Below are positions 43,017 through 52,704 of a DNA stretch of 64,000 nucleotides, piece after piece. The DNA comes from JAIOSM01 sp023143455 (GTDB lineage: Bacteria > Desulfobacterota > Desulfobacteria > Desulfobacterales > Desulfobacteraceae): the NCBI GenBank assembly GCA_030632885.1, contig DAOVTW010000005.1, positions 24,915 to 88,914 on the forward strand, read 5' to 3'. The notes under the pieces are model-generated. The model was not told the origin of the DNA. It did no database searches and saw only the letters and a program-made list of their open reading frames with translations. Every line of letters begins with the position of its first letter. Within the stretch, counting starts at the first letter, position 1. The position numbers and the translations under genes are program-made.

Positions 43017-44114
43017 TTAATTCACGTCTGTAATGGATGAAGCCAAAGAAAGCCTTCCTGAATTATCCAAAACAAGAAATTGAAATCCACCCACAGTTTT
43101 TATCCCTGACACATTTTCTGTCACAGAAATATTGGCATTTCCGGTTGGTGTTATTACCCTATATGAGTAAACCCCGTCAGCAACTGTCTGTGCATCATTA
43201 TTAAGACTATCCCATGCAGCATAATTTATGCCTGCTGAAGTTCCCTCAACAGGGATGCCAATAGTTCGAATCAGTTCCTGTGAGGAATTATATATTTCTA
43301 TAATTACGTTATCGCTATTCTCAAGTTCAAAACTTAATTGCCCCCCTATAACTCCTCCGTCATCAACATGAACAAGGGGAGATGAAGAAGTAACATTTTT
43401 CCCAAGATAATCTATTATTGAATCATAGTTTTCTTGGGAGTTTGCCTTAACCTGGAGTAATGAATCAGGATTGACCCAAACACCGTCAACAACAAGGAAT
43501 GGTTTATCTCCACTATAAACTATTCCTTCAACAACCCCTGCTACTGTTGTTGCGACTTCTTCATAGCCATATCCCATATCAGCCCCAACTGCATATGTAT
43601 AAGTCCCGTCGGGAACAAGAACACCATTGCTGTCTGTGCCATCCCATTGAATTGAATGAGGTCCCATATCTCTTTGCCCAAGATAAAGTGCTTTGACGAC
43701 TCTTCCGCCTGAATCATATACTTCAACCCTTACTTCTCCTGGTTTCGGCAAGCTGTAATAACCTTCTGAAGCGCTTCCATTTTTTACACTCATGGAATCA
43801 ACATCTCCGATTATTTCTTTGCCGATATACGATGTAACATCCCTGTCAGAATTATCTTCAAAAGCAGCTTGCATGGAAATCATTGTCTCATTTAAATTCA
43901 TTAATTGTTCAAGCTGAGAAAATTGTGCTAGCTGGGATGAAAATTCACTTCCTTGCATTGGATTTAAAGGGTCCTGGTTTTGAAGCTGTGCAACCATCAT
44001 TGTTAGAAATGCATCTCTGCCCAGGGCATCATCTTTTCCTTTGGTTTTTGAATCATATGATTCATAGCTCGTACTCATTGTATTAACATAATTATTTGAT
44101 GCTGATATTGTCAT
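43017..44114 (-). CDS. flgD: Hook-capping protein FlgD
   Basis: FlgD caps the growing hook and is exported. The 365-residue protein has the family segment LGRDAFLTMMVAQLQNQDPL, NPMQGSEFSSQLAQFSQLEQ, then a C-terminal FlgD Ig-like region (PKPGEVRVEVYDSGGRVVKA, DSNGVLVPDGTYTYAVGADM) that appears a second time at about residues 265-335 (ENSDNVIIEIYNSSQELIRT, DGVYSYRVITPTG). The repeated Ig-like half explains the length above the usual 220-250. Confidence 0.95.
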   Translation of the reverse strand: MTISASNNYVNTMSTSYESYDSKTKGKDDALGRDAFLTMMVAQLQNQDPLNPMQGSEFSSQLAQFSQLEQLMNLNETMISMQAAFEDNSDRDVTSYIGKEIIGDVDSMSVKNGSASEGYYSLPKPGEVRVEVYDSGGRVVKALYLGQRDMGPHSIQWDGTDSNGVLVPDGTYTYAVGADMGYGYEEVATTVAGVVEGIVYSGDKPFLVVDGVWVNPDSLLQVKANSQENYDSIIDYLGKNVTSSSPLVHVDDGGVIGGQLSFELENSDNVIIEIYNSSQELIRTIGIPVEGTSAGINYAAWDSLNNDAQTVADGVYSYRVITPTGNANISVTENVSGIKTVGGFQFLVLDNSGRLSLASSITDVN

Positions 44115-44126
44115 AAGATTCTCCTT

Positions 44127-45965
44127 TTATGCCACATAATATAATATCCCATCATGGGTAAGATGTTGTTCTCGCAAAAAATCTTTGTTTCTAATCTTCA
44201 TATTCTCACCATCTCCAACTTCATTTCCAAAACCTTTCTTGTTTTTAGAATATCCTGCCTGGTTTTTAGCATCTCTCATTGATTGATTAAAATTTGTTCC
44301 CATTTCCACATCAAAATTTTCAAGGCTAATTCCACTGCTTGCCAGGGCATCTTTCAAATTGTTTGAATTAGACATAAGGATATCTCTTGCAGCTTGATTC
44401 TCTGCAACCACACTCACCTTCACTCCATTGCCCAAATCTTGAATAGTTATCATCATGCGACCAAGCTCTGGAGGTTTGAGTTGAATTTGAATTTGATTCT
44501 GCCCTTGATTTACAGCCCGGACAATGCTTCTTCCTATCTGGTTTGTCACATATGATGGTAAAGTTCTAACTTGGCCCTTTTTTGATGAGCTTAAATATCT
44601 TACACTGCTTAATAATTTTTCTTCACCAGTTGCAGACTGAGTTGAATCAGGCAGTTTTAAACCATTGACTTGTTGTTTGCCTTTCTGAAAAAGATTCTTT
44701 GATTCAGAATCATTATTACTATTCATATTAGATTCAAGTTTGCCTAAAAGTCTGGTAAATTTTTCCTCAAGCTCTGATTTAATTGTTGTTTGAACATCTT
44801 TTCCATTTTCAGCTTTAAAAGAAAACGGAAAAAGCTTTTCAAAATCTTTATTGCTGAATTTATTTAAAGGAACATTAACAATTTTTTCATTGTTAGTTTC
44901 TTGTTTGCTTATGTTTTTAAATAGCTTATTAACTAAATTAGAAATTTCCTCTTCGCCCCTTGTATCTGCTGATGTCAAATTAGCCATCGTTAATGTATTG
45001 ATAGGATCTGCTTTCGGGTTAATAGTTCTGATTGGATCTGCAAACAGGGTGTCTTTCCCTTTTGGTTCCATGGTTGCTGCTAAAATATTTTTCAAACCCC
45101 CTTCTTTTTTATTCTCAATACCCAAAACATCTTTTCTTTTGGTTTCAAGAATATTAATAAAATCCTGGAGGCTTAATTTGCCATCAGCAAAAGCCTTGGA
45201 AGTGTTTCCAAGATTTATGAGGTTCATAAGCTTTGCAACATTGTCATTATTGGCATCGGTCTTAAAAAATGTTTGTGAAGCAAATGATTGTTTTTCAAAT
45301 TCTTTAAAATTCTTAATAAGGATATTTAAATCAATTCCCTTCTCTGTTTTCACATCAGAAAGTATGCTATTTCTCACATCTTCCGGCATTCCAAGGGATA
45401 TCATTATTGATTCGATAAAAGCAATTGCAGAAATGGGTAACATAATCTCCTGTTCATTTACCTGATCTTGTATTCCATCAGAGTCATTGGGTTCCCAATC
45501 TAATTCGGAAATTTTACCCATTAATTCATCTATAGAAATATTCTTGCCTTCTTGACTCATTGTTAATTTTAAATCATCAATAAGTTCATTTATTTGATCT
45601 ATTCCAAACCCTGCACTAGCAAGAAGCTCTTTTAAGACATCTAATCCTTGTCCCCCCATCGTAAGGCTCGTCAAATCATTTCCTGAAATCATCATGAAAA
45701 ATTGTTTTAGCTTCTTTAAAAAATCTGTTCCCTTTGACCCTTTTAGTTCTTTCGATACAAACGAAATAAGCTTATCTACAATAGTATTGGAACCTTTTAA
45801 ATCATCATTTTTGAATTGCTTTCCTTGAAGTATGCTTGCAAATTGATCTTTAAAAAGAACTTCTCCTTTTGAAAAATCACTGAGCCCTGTCATCATCTCG
45901 GAGGAGTTTTTAAATCCAAGCATCTCTAAAAATGAACTATTTATATCCATACAATTAATATTCAT
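44127..45965 (-). CDS. fliK: Hook-length control protein FliK
   Basis: Exported ruler that switches export specificity through FlhB. The 612-residue protein is low-complexity over its first 440 residues; the C-terminal domain (IQIQLKPPELGRMMITIQDL, VSVVAENQAARDILMSNSNN, LKDALASSGISLENFDVEMG) is the conserved FliK C-terminal domain. GGAGAAGC precedes its ATG. It is the first gene after a sigma54 promoter and is followed by flgD and flgE. The long ruler part fits a long hook. Confidence 0.93.
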   Translation of the reverse strand: MNINCMDINSSFLEMLGFKNSSEMMTGLSDFSKGEVLFKDQFASILQGKQFKNDDLKGSNTIVDKLISFVSKELKGSKGTDFLKKLKQFFMMISGNDLTSLTMGGQGLDVLKELLASAGFGIDQINELIDDLKLTMSQEGKNISIDELMGKISELDWEPNDSDGIQDQVNEQEIMLPISAIAFIESIMISLGMPEDVRNSILSDVKTEKGIDLNILIKNFKEFEKQSFASQTFFKTDANNDNVAKLMNLINLGNTSKAFADGKLSLQDFINILETKRKDVLGIENKKEGGLKNILAATMEPKGKDTLFADPIRTINPKADPINTLTMANLTSADTRGEEEISNLVNKLFKNISKQETNNEKIVNVPLNKFSNKDFEKLFPFSFKAENGKDVQTTIKSELEEKFTRLLGKLESNMNSNNDSESKNLFQKGKQQVNGLKLPDSTQSATGEEKLLSSVRYLSSSKKGQVRTLPSYVTNQIGRSIVRAVNQGQNQIQIQLKPPELGRMMITIQDLGNGVKVSVVAENQAARDILMSNSNNLKDALASSGISLENFDVEMGTNFNQSMRDAKNQAGYSKNKKGFGNEVGDGENMKIRNKDFLREQHLTHDGILYYVA

Positions 45966-46003
45966 AATAGCTTCTCCAAATTAAAGATTGTGATATAGGT
46001 AAG

Positions 46004-46020
46004 AGCAACGATTGTGCCAG
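46004..46020 (-). promoter_or_regulatory. Sigma54 promoter of fliK-flgD-flgE
   Basis: CTGGCACAATCGTTGCT on the minus strand is a near-perfect -24/-12 element. It is 39 bases before the fliK start codon. Upstream in the same gap, a weaker ATCA-N6-TGAT palindrome lies about 175 bases before the predicted start, and a loose GGG/CCC hairpin with a T run may end the upstream operon. Confidence 0.92.
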
Positions 46021-46203
46021 TTTTTTACGAACTATTAAATGTTATGAAAAATCAATTAGTTATGCATGGTAAGAGAGGTGTTTTAAGATACGAAACAAAA
46101 ACGCAATTTGGAAATTTTTGCCTGGTATATAAAAACTATAGGGGAAAATATTACCCTTGACTGATCAATTGTATGATTGATTGACCAATAAGTTTGGAGG
46201 GAG

Positions 46204-46839
46204 TTATTTTTTCTTATAAGCAAGATGTTCAGTAATCCTTGCTGCTTTCTCACTTTCAACATTAGCTAGGATCTGAGATGCCGAAGTTTCCCGCATTCTT
46301 GAAAAAATTTTTCTTGCTACTTCAAGTTCCATTTTATCAACTATTTTTGCTGCATTCTTTGGTTTCATACTTGCATAGGTTTTTACAAGACTATTCAACC
46401 TTCTTTCAAACTCTGCTTCCTGTGCTATTTCTTTTTCGCTCTTTTTCTTTTCTAATAATGCGAAATCACTATTTATTTGTTCCTTAAGTTTTTTTAATTG
46501 TACAAGCTTTTCATCTATCTGTTCTTCATAACGCTCAAGCTCTTTTTTCTTTTTGTTCATATTATCTGACTCTTTTATAATACTCTTCCTTTTTTCATCA
46601 AGCCCTCTTAATACTACTTTAGCAGGGTCCGGACACTCAGGGCATTCGGGGCGATCTCCTTCTTTTTTATCTTTAGGTATCCCTTTTGATTCAGGCTGAT
46701 TCTTCTCGCTTTCATCTGCTGCATAAACATTATTCACAAATCTATTTTTTGAGATTAAAACTTTACCAGTAAAACTCAATACCATAATAAAACTAAATAT
46801 AATCAAAATTGATTTTTTAATTTTTAGATGTTGCTTCAT
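46204..46839 (-). CDS. MotE/YlxF-like protein with MgtE-N-type C-terminus
   Basis: A 211-residue protein with one N-terminal hydrophobic segment (SILIIFSFIMVLSFTGKVLI), a linker with the cysteine pair CPECPDPAK, a coiled coil (about 75-130) and a C-terminal helical region (TYASMKPKNAAKIVDKMELE, KIFSRMRETSASQILANVES) typical of MgtE-N/MotE-like flagellar proteins. In other bacteria such proteins sit between fliJ and fliK and assist motor or stator proteins. It overlaps fliJ by 23 bases. Role is by family and context. Confidence 0.75.
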   Translation of the reverse strand: MKQHLKIKKSILIIFSFIMVLSFTGKVLISKNRFVNNVYAADESEKNQPESKGIPKDKKEGDRPECPECPDPAKVVLRGLDEKRKSIIKESDNMNKKKKELERYEEQIDEKLVQLKKLKEQINSDFALLEKKKSEKEIAQEAEFERRLNSLVKTYASMKPKNAAKIVDKMELEVARKIFSRMRETSASQILANVESEKAARITEHLAYKKK

Positions 46840-47284
46840 AATTCACTTCCCTTGCTTTTTTTAAAGAGACAACCTCGTCAATTGTTTCCTGCTCAAATTT
46901 ACGAAATTCATCCATGTATTCTATCTCTTTTTTCTCTTTAAGCCTTTCTATCACTTTTTTGTCAACCCTTTTTTTTGTGAGCTCAGCAATTTTTTCATCA
47001 AGTTTTTTTTTAAATTCTCTTTTCCTTTGTTTCTCTTCAATGATACTGTAATCCACTATATCAAGATATTTATTATAGATTCGCAACTGTTCAACTTTTA
47101 TTCCCTTAGTTACTATGCCATCGAGTTCATCAGCAGTTTTTACATATTTTTCTTTTAAGTCTTCAATTGCTTTTTCAGATTCTCTTACATCTTTATAAGC
47201 CATTGCAGTTTCCTTACGGGCAAGGCGCTCAAGGTGTGTTCTGAAATCAAGTAAAGCTGAAAGCCTGAAATTAAACCGCTTCAT
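46817..47284 (-). CDS. fliJ: Export apparatus stalk protein FliJ
   Basis: A 155-residue antiparallel coiled-coil protein (MKRFNFRLSALLDFRTHLER, then Lys/Glu-rich heptads to the end). FliJ is the central stalk of the FliI ATPase ring and shuttles chaperones. The opening F-x-L-x-x-L-L-x-x-R is typical of the family. I start at the ATG just after the fliI stop; a TTG three codons earlier lies too near its ribosome site. It follows fliI as usual. Confidence 0.9.
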   Translation of the reverse strand: MKRFNFRLSALLDFRTHLERLARKETAMAYKDVRESEKAIEDLKEKYVKTADELDGIVTKGIKVEQLRIYNKYLDIVDYSIIEEKQRKREFKKKLDEKIAELTKKRVDKKVIERLKEKKEIEYMDEFRKFEQETIDEVVSLKKAREVNYEATSKN

Positions 47285-47285
47285 A

Positions 47286-48614
47286 TTAACCAAACACCTT
47301 TTTAAGGTCTTTTATACCTTTAAATAAATTAACTTTTGTTTCCATGTCCTGGCACAAAAATTTATTTATTGCCGGCATATATTTTTTTGCCCTATCTATT
47401 TTAGGATCACTCCCATCAACATATGCTCCGATTGAAATCATATCTTCAGCATTTTTATATGTAGAAATAATATCAACAGTCTTATCTCTCAATTCCATAT
47501 GCTCATTGTCTGTAACATCACGCATGACCCTTGATATGCTTGCCAGCACATCAATAGCAGGATAATGTCCTTTATTTGCAAGGTCTCTTGACAATACAAT
47601 ATGCCCATCAACTATAGAGCGAACAGTATCTCCCACTGGATCATTAATATCATCACCCTCCACTAGAACTGTATATATGCCTGTTATGGACCCACTATCT
47701 TCCACATACCCTGCTCTTTCAAGTAATACAGGAATCTGTACAAAAAAGGATGGTGTATATCCACGGGAAGTTGGAGGTTCTCCTGCGGCAAGCCCCACAT
47801 CTCTTGAAGACATTGCAAATCGTGTTATTGAATCTACCAATAAAAGAACATTCTTATTTTGATCCCTGAAATATTCTGCAATTGCCGTTGCAACATATGC
47901 TCCTCTCATACGTACGAGGGGTGGAGAATCTGAAGTTGCTGCTATGACAACAGCTTTTTTAAGTCCTTGTTCACCAAGAGTTTCATTAATGAAATCTTTA
48001 ACTTCTCTTCCTCTTTCTCCAATAAGACCAATAACAATTACATCAGCTTCTGTATGCTTTGTCATCATACCCATAAGCATACTTTTACCTACACCGGAAC
48101 CTGCCATTATACAAACCCGCTGACCTCTGCCTAATGTCATCAGGGTATTTACAGCTTTTACTCCAACATCAACTGGCTCTTTTATTTGCTTTCTCAACAT
48201 TGGATTTATAGGTTTCCCGTAAAGAGGATATTCTTCTTTCAGATCAAGCTCGCCCTTTCCATCAATTACATTTTCCATCCCATCTATAACTCTTCCTAAA
48301 AGCTCATCTCCGACTCTTACAACAGGAGCGTCAGCCAATGGAATGATTCGGCTCCCCGGACTTATTCCTCGGATATCGCCATAGGGCATGAGCAGTGCTT
48401 TATTTTCTTTAAACCCAATCACTTCTGCCTTGATTTCTTTGCCATAATCACCTCTTATTAGACATAGGCTACCAACTGAAAGTCCCAGGCTGTCACCTTC
48501 TGCGACAAGCCCCACAACTTTGGAAATTCTCCCTTCAGCCCTAACAGAAACACAAGTTTCAACTCGTTTAAAATATTTGTCAAAGTCAATTTCATGTACT
48601 GAATCTGTAATCAT
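47286..48614 (-). CDS. fliI: Flagellum-specific ATPase FliI
   Basis: The export ATPase, 442 aa, is related to the F1 beta subunit. Walker A is AGSGVGKS (171-178); also seen are GLIGERGREVKDFINETLG, VLLLVDSITRFAMSSRDVGL and AAGEPPTSRGYTPSFF. Its ATG overlaps the fliH stop by 4 bases. All hallmark residues are present, length is usual. Confidence 0.98.
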   Translation of the reverse strand: MITDSVHEIDFDKYFKRVETCVSVRAEGRISKVVGLVAEGDSLGLSVGSLCLIRGDYGKEIKAEVIGFKENKALLMPYGDIRGISPGSRIIPLADAPVVRVGDELLGRVIDGMENVIDGKGELDLKEEYPLYGKPINPMLRKQIKEPVDVGVKAVNTLMTLGRGQRVCIMAGSGVGKSMLMGMMTKHTEADVIVIGLIGERGREVKDFINETLGEQGLKKAVVIAATSDSPPLVRMRGAYVATAIAEYFRDQNKNVLLLVDSITRFAMSSRDVGLAAGEPPTSRGYTPSFFVQIPVLLERAGYVEDSGSITGIYTVLVEGDDINDPVGDTVRSIVDGHIVLSRDLANKGHYPAIDVLASISRVMRDVTDNEHMELRDKTVDIISTYKNAEDMISIGAYVDGSDPKIDRAKKYMPAINKFLCQDMETKVNLFKGIKDLKKVFG

Positions 48615-49633
48615 ATCTGATTTTTACCTTTTATACTTGAAAAAACCTTCTCAAGTTTTGCTTCAATATCTGCTTCTATATATCCTTGTTTAGTCTCAAT
48701 CCTGCATCCTCCACGCTTAACAGAAGTATCTGATTTTACGGAAACACTTTTTAAGGTTTTTATAAACTCAAACAAATCTTCCTTAACCATTTCGATATAT
48801 TCATAATCTTCATTTGAGACACTTAAAATAATATCCTCAGGTTCAGGAAGGGTCTTAAGTGCATCAAGTACTGTCTCTTTTACAATTTCGTCATTAATTT
48901 CAACCTTTGCCAGAATAACCTTTTCGGAAATCGCACAAATAAGTGAAATAATCTTTTCTTCATACCTTGCTGCAAGTTCCAGATAGGTATTATCAAGCTT
49001 CAACATCATTTCTTTAAAGACTTCAATTTTTTCTGTGATTTTTACTTCAATATCTTTGGAGGCTTCGTTTTCACCTTTTGCATATCCTTCTGAATAACCA
49101 GTTTCTGAACCTTTTATCTGCCCTTCTTTTTCACCTTGTTCAAAACCTTTCTCATACCCATCTTTTTTACCATTTTCAAACGCTTGCTCATATCCTTGTT
49201 CAGGTGTTAAATCTGGTACTGCCTCAGCATTCACATCTTTAGAATCAAGCTCTGCCCCATCTTTTGTATGTTCAAAACCTTCTTTAGTCAACTCATCATC
49301 ATCAACAGATTCATTCCCGGGCTTTTTAACCTCTTTTTTACCAATTGATTCTGTTTCACCATCTTCAGCATTACTTTTTTCAGATGGATCTTTTCCAAAT
49401 TGCTCAAAGACTGGTTTTTCCTCTTTCTTTTCATCTTTTCCTAAATCAAACAGCCCTTTAAAGAGATCCTCCTCCTTTTGCTCAGATTTCAATTCTTCAT
49501 AAATAACTTTAAACTTATCCCAATCAGAGTCTGTGCTCTTGTCACGACTGATCTTTTCTTCATCAAGAGTTTCAAGAGCAGAGAGATCTATCTGCACAAA
49601 ACCATCTTTTACTTTATCAGACAAGGATATCAT
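48611..49633 (-). CDS. fliH: Export ATPase regulator FliH, long form
   Basis: The 340-residue FliH has a long acidic/Lys-rich N-terminal part (about 1-145), then a stretch of GxxxG-type repeats (YEQAFENGKKDGYEKGFEQG, then EKEGQIKGSETGYSEGYAKG) characteristic of FliH, and a C-terminal FliH/V-ATPase-E-like domain (YEEKIISLICAISEKVILAK, KRGGCRIETKQGYIEADIEA). Usual length is 220-260. It overlaps fliG by 17 bases. It controls and docks FliI. Confidence 0.94.
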   Translation of the reverse strand: MISLSDKVKDGFVQIDLSALETLDEEKISRDKSTDSDWDKFKVIYEELKSEQKEEDLFKGLFDLGKDEKKEEKPVFEQFGKDPSEKSNAEDGETESIGKKEVKKPGNESVDDDELTKEGFEHTKDGAELDSKDVNAEAVPDLTPEQGYEQAFENGKKDGYEKGFEQGEKEGQIKGSETGYSEGYAKGENEASKDIEVKITEKIEVFKEMMLKLDNTYLELAARYEEKIISLICAISEKVILAKVEINDEIVKETVLDALKTLPEPEDIILSVSNEDYEYIEMVKEDLFEFIKTLKSVSVKSDTSVKRGGCRIETKQGYIEADIEAKLEKVFSSIKGKNQI

Positions 49634-50630
49634 CCTTTCCTTTACCTAATGTTATAGTACCATCAGCTTCCAACTCTTTTGCAGCCCTTACAATCCCCTG
49701 TTGTGCCTCTTCAACTTCAGTAAGGCGTATTGGTCCCATGGCATCTAAATCATCTTTCAACATATCACCTGCTCTTTGTGAAAGATTAGAAAATATCTTA
49801 TCTTTCATTTCTTCTGTTGCAGTCTTAAGAGCATAGGTAAGCTGCTGACCTTCAACTTTCTTTAAGATCTCTCTCATAGCAGTATCATCTATATTTACCA
49901 TATCTTCAAATACAAACATTAAGTTCCGTATCTCGTTTGCCATTTCAGGGCTGTCTTCTTCCACATGTTCCATAACTGCATCTTCAGTATTTTTATCAAC
50001 TGAATTAATTATATCCACAAGCACTTGAAGTCCTCCAGCTTTACCTCCAGGACCTACAGCATCACTCAACTCATATTTGAGTGCTCTATCAACTTCTCTT
50101 ACAACATCTTCAGATATTGTACCAAGTCTTGCAATTCTCAATGCTATATCTCCTTTCTGGTCATCAGGAACACTCATTAAAATTTCTGAGGCTACTTCTG
50201 ATGGCATATGGGCTAAAACCATTGCTATTGTTTGTGGGTGTTCACCTTCCATATAAGATGCAAGGGTCCCAATATTTACTTTTTTACTCCATATAAAGGG
50301 AGTCTCCTGTTTTTTCTTTTCTAAATCCTCAAACACTGCATTGGCTTTATCTTTATCCATGGAACCTGAAATGATTTTCTTAAGAAAGGCTTCCCCTTCA
50401 ACAATCATTTTAGTCTCGCCCTCAAACCTTCCCACAAAATCTAAGGAAACAGCTTTCAACATTTCAGGAGTGATATGATCTATCCTTGACATTGCAACAC
50501 CTATTTCACCGATTGAATCATCACTCATCCTTTCAAACACTTCCAAGGTATACTTTTCACCCATGGTAAGCAAAAAAATTGCAGTTTTTTGAACACCAGT
50601 AAGCTTTTCAGGATCTAAAACATCCACCAT
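49617..50630 (-). CDS. fliG: C-ring rotor protein FliG
   Basis: FliG is the torque-bearing rotor protein. The 337-residue protein has LTGVQKTAIFLLTMGEKYTL at the start, the middle segment EGEHPQTIAMVLAHMPSEVA, and the C-terminal motor domain with MFVFEDMVNIDDTAMREILK, and SQRAGDMLKDDLDAMGPIRL, where the charged residues that face the stator are kept. Its ATG overlaps the last base of the fliF stop. Confidence 0.98.
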   Translation of the reverse strand: MVDVLDPEKLTGVQKTAIFLLTMGEKYTLEVFERMSDDSIGEIGVAMSRIDHITPEMLKAVSLDFVGRFEGETKMIVEGEAFLKKIISGSMDKDKANAVFEDLEKKKQETPFIWSKKVNIGTLASYMEGEHPQTIAMVLAHMPSEVASEILMSVPDDQKGDIALRIARLGTISEDVVREVDRALKYELSDAVGPGGKAGGLQVLVDIINSVDKNTEDAVMEHVEEDSPEMANEIRNLMFVFEDMVNIDDTAMREILKKVEGQQLTYALKTATEEMKDKIFSNLSQRAGDMLKDDLDAMGPIRLTEVEEAQQGIVRAAKELEADGTITLGKGKDDILV

Positions 50631-52345
50631 TATTCATCCTCCTCCTCTATTTCAGAAAGCCAGCCCTTTAAAATATTAATACTTTTATCAAAATCTAAGT
50701 CTGCATAATATTGAGCTTTATCAACCGTAGTCATATTTGACAAATAGGATGATTTTTCACTTGCGGACATGTTAATAAGAAATTTACTTTTTTCTTCAGG
50801 TTTCATAATTCCAATAAAGTCTTTTTGTTGTGTTGCTGTAAGTTCAATAAACCCAGGCTCTCTTTCACCTTCTATAAATGCTGCTTGATCAAGTTTATCT
50901 GATTCTTCCTGCTCAACGCTTGTTTTAATATCTCTTACAGTTTTCAAAATCGGCCTTATGACAAACAAGAACAGAAGCAGGACAAGAATCATATTAGCAA
51001 TTGTTCTCCCATTCTCCTTTTGGATCTTACGCCATCCGGTAAGTTCTTGATCTGGTTTTTCCATGGCAGTAATTGAGGTGAATGGAAAGCATTCCACAGT
51101 AACCTGATCTTCGCGATTTTCATTAAAACCCATTGCCTTAACAACAATATCTTCAAATTGACGCATTTCATTTACAGGTCTTTGCATATATACTTTTTTG
51201 TTCTCGCCTTTCTCCTCAGCCTTAAATTCATATCTTCCATCAACAACAGCAGCCACAGAAACTCTTTTTACGGTAACCATTGGTTTTATCTGCTCTCTAA
51301 CTCTCTTACTGATTTCAAAATTAAGAGTGTCTGCATTTTTGTTAACCATTTCCCCGGCTTCTAGCTTGTTTGTTGCTTGATCCGGAGGGACTATAGGATT
51401 TACACTGGATGGTTCATTAACCTCACCAATCTCATTTTTAACATTTTCAGAACGTGATTTCCTGCTTCTTATAAATTCAGTTCCTCTTTCATAGGGATCA
51501 TATATTTCCTCGCTTACATTATCCTTACTAAAATCCATTTCTGCTGTAACACGGACAATTGCTTTATCCTTACCAACAATCCTTTCAAGCATTGTTTCAA
51601 TACGCTCTGCCATATTCTTTTCATAACGTAACTTATACTTATACTGTGCGTCAGCAAGGTTTTTTGCTTCGATTTTTGCTTTTTCCTCTTCAGATTTCCC
51701 CTCAAAAAGAATTCTTCCTGCTGTATCTACTATTGTAACAAGTTTTGGAGTAAGATCCTGTACTGAGCTTGCCACCAAATGAGCTATTGCTGCTCTCTTT
51801 CCCTCATCTAATTCCCCGGTAAGTTCAAGCAAAATCGATGCAGAGGGTTTTTTAGTCTCCTCAACAAATACAGAATCCTTGGGCAAAACAATCATTACTC
51901 TGGCGCTTTTAACTACATCAAAAGCACTTATTGTTCTAGCAAGTTCTCCCTGAATAGCTCTTTTTCTATTGATTTTCTGGACAAATTCAGTTGTTCCAAA
52001 CTCGGTTTTATCAAATATTTCATATCCGACTCCACCACCTTTAGGTATTCCATCTTTTGCCATGGTAAGTCTTATATCATACACTTCTTTTTCCGGAACA
52101 AGTATTGTGGCGCCACCATTTTCAAGTCTGTATGCAGTATTTGACTCTTTCAACTTAAAGACAATTTCAGCAGCATCTGCTTTAGTTAAACTATTGTATG
52201 CTACTTTAAAGTTTGTCTTGTTTGCCCAGAGAAACATTGTTGTAAACCCTGCCACCATCACCAAAACAAGAACACCCAGAATTATCTTCTTTGCCAGGGT
52301 TAATTCTTTTAAAGATTCTATAAATTTTTCAATCACTGGATTCAT
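50630..52345 (-). CDS. fliF: MS-ring protein FliF
   Basis: The 571-residue MS-ring protein has two membrane segments (IILGVLVLVMVAGFTTMFLW near residue 20; TIANMILVLLLFLFVIRPIL near 445) that flank ring-building domains with GVGYEIFDKTEFGTTEFVQK, INRKRAIQGELARTISAFDV and SARVMIVLPKDSVFVEETKK. The C-terminal tail (SNMTTVDKAQYYADLDFDKS and after) binds FliG. Length is normal. Confidence 0.98.
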   Translation of the reverse strand: MNPVIEKFIESLKELTLAKKIILGVLVLVMVAGFTTMFLWANKTNFKVAYNSLTKADAAEIVFKLKESNTAYRLENGGATILVPEKEVYDIRLTMAKDGIPKGGGVGYEIFDKTEFGTTEFVQKINRKRAIQGELARTISAFDVVKSARVMIVLPKDSVFVEETKKPSASILLELTGELDEGKRAAIAHLVASSVQDLTPKLVTIVDTAGRILFEGKSEEEKAKIEAKNLADAQYKYKLRYEKNMAERIETMLERIVGKDKAIVRVTAEMDFSKDNVSEEIYDPYERGTEFIRSRKSRSENVKNEIGEVNEPSSVNPIVPPDQATNKLEAGEMVNKNADTLNFEISKRVREQIKPMVTVKRVSVAAVVDGRYEFKAEEKGENKKVYMQRPVNEMRQFEDIVVKAMGFNENREDQVTVECFPFTSITAMEKPDQELTGWRKIQKENGRTIANMILVLLLFLFVIRPILKTVRDIKTSVEQEESDKLDQAAFIEGEREPGFIELTATQQKDFIGIMKPEEKSKFLINMSASEKSSYLSNMTTVDKAQYYADLDFDKSINILKGWLSEIEEEDE

Positions 52346-52374
52346 TTTATGCCTGCAATAGTTTCAAATTAAAT

Positions 52375-52662
52375 TTATACCTGCATACGAATAATTTCTT
52401 TATATGCTTCAATTACTTTTCCCCTGACTTGTGTAAGAAGCCTTAAAGAGGTGTCGGCTTTACCTAATGCCATCATGCCTTCATGCACACCAAGTTCACC
52501 ATTAATTACTTGTTCAATTGCTATATCAGCCTGATGTTGTTTTAAATTAACATCTTCAACTGCTTCTTTCACTCTTTTTGCAAAAGATGAATCCCGCCTT
52601 TGAATTTTATTAGCAAGAGGCTCTGTCTGAAGCGAAATTTTATTTGTACCGCTAATTTTCAT
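52375..52662 (-). CDS. fliE: MS-ring/rod adapter FliE
   Basis: FliE links the MS ring to the rod. The C-terminal part is canonical: VEDVNLKQHQADIAIEQVIN, LGVHEGMMALGKADTSLRLL, TQVRGKVIEAYKEIIRMQV. The frame has several possible ATGs near its start; I chose the one giving MKISGTNKIS because GGGAG precedes it by nine bases. This gives 95 aa, near the usual 100. It lies between flgC and fliF as usual. Confidence 0.93.
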   Translation of the reverse strand: MKISGTNKISLQTEPLANKIQRRDSSFAKRVKEAVEDVNLKQHQADIAIEQVINGELGVHEGMMALGKADTSLRLLTQVRGKVIEAYKEIIRMQV

Positions 52663-52704
52663 CACATTATCTCCCATCATATTATACCCCATCATTTTTG
52701 TTTA

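Noticed and set aside
44851..45465. 204-codon open frame on the plus strand opposite fliK
   Set aside because: It is wholly antisense to a well-supported fliK, has no ribosome site and reads as hydrophobic codon-shadow sequence.
46117..46160. GGG-x-CCC hairpin with T run after the motE-like gene as terminator
   Set aside because: The stem is only three G-C pairs with a long loop; too weak to call.
46164..46177. ATCA-N6-TGAT palindrome upstream of the fliK sigma54 promoter
   Set aside because: Same distance as the better boxes, but only 6 of 8 core positions match; noted in findings and not annotated as a site.
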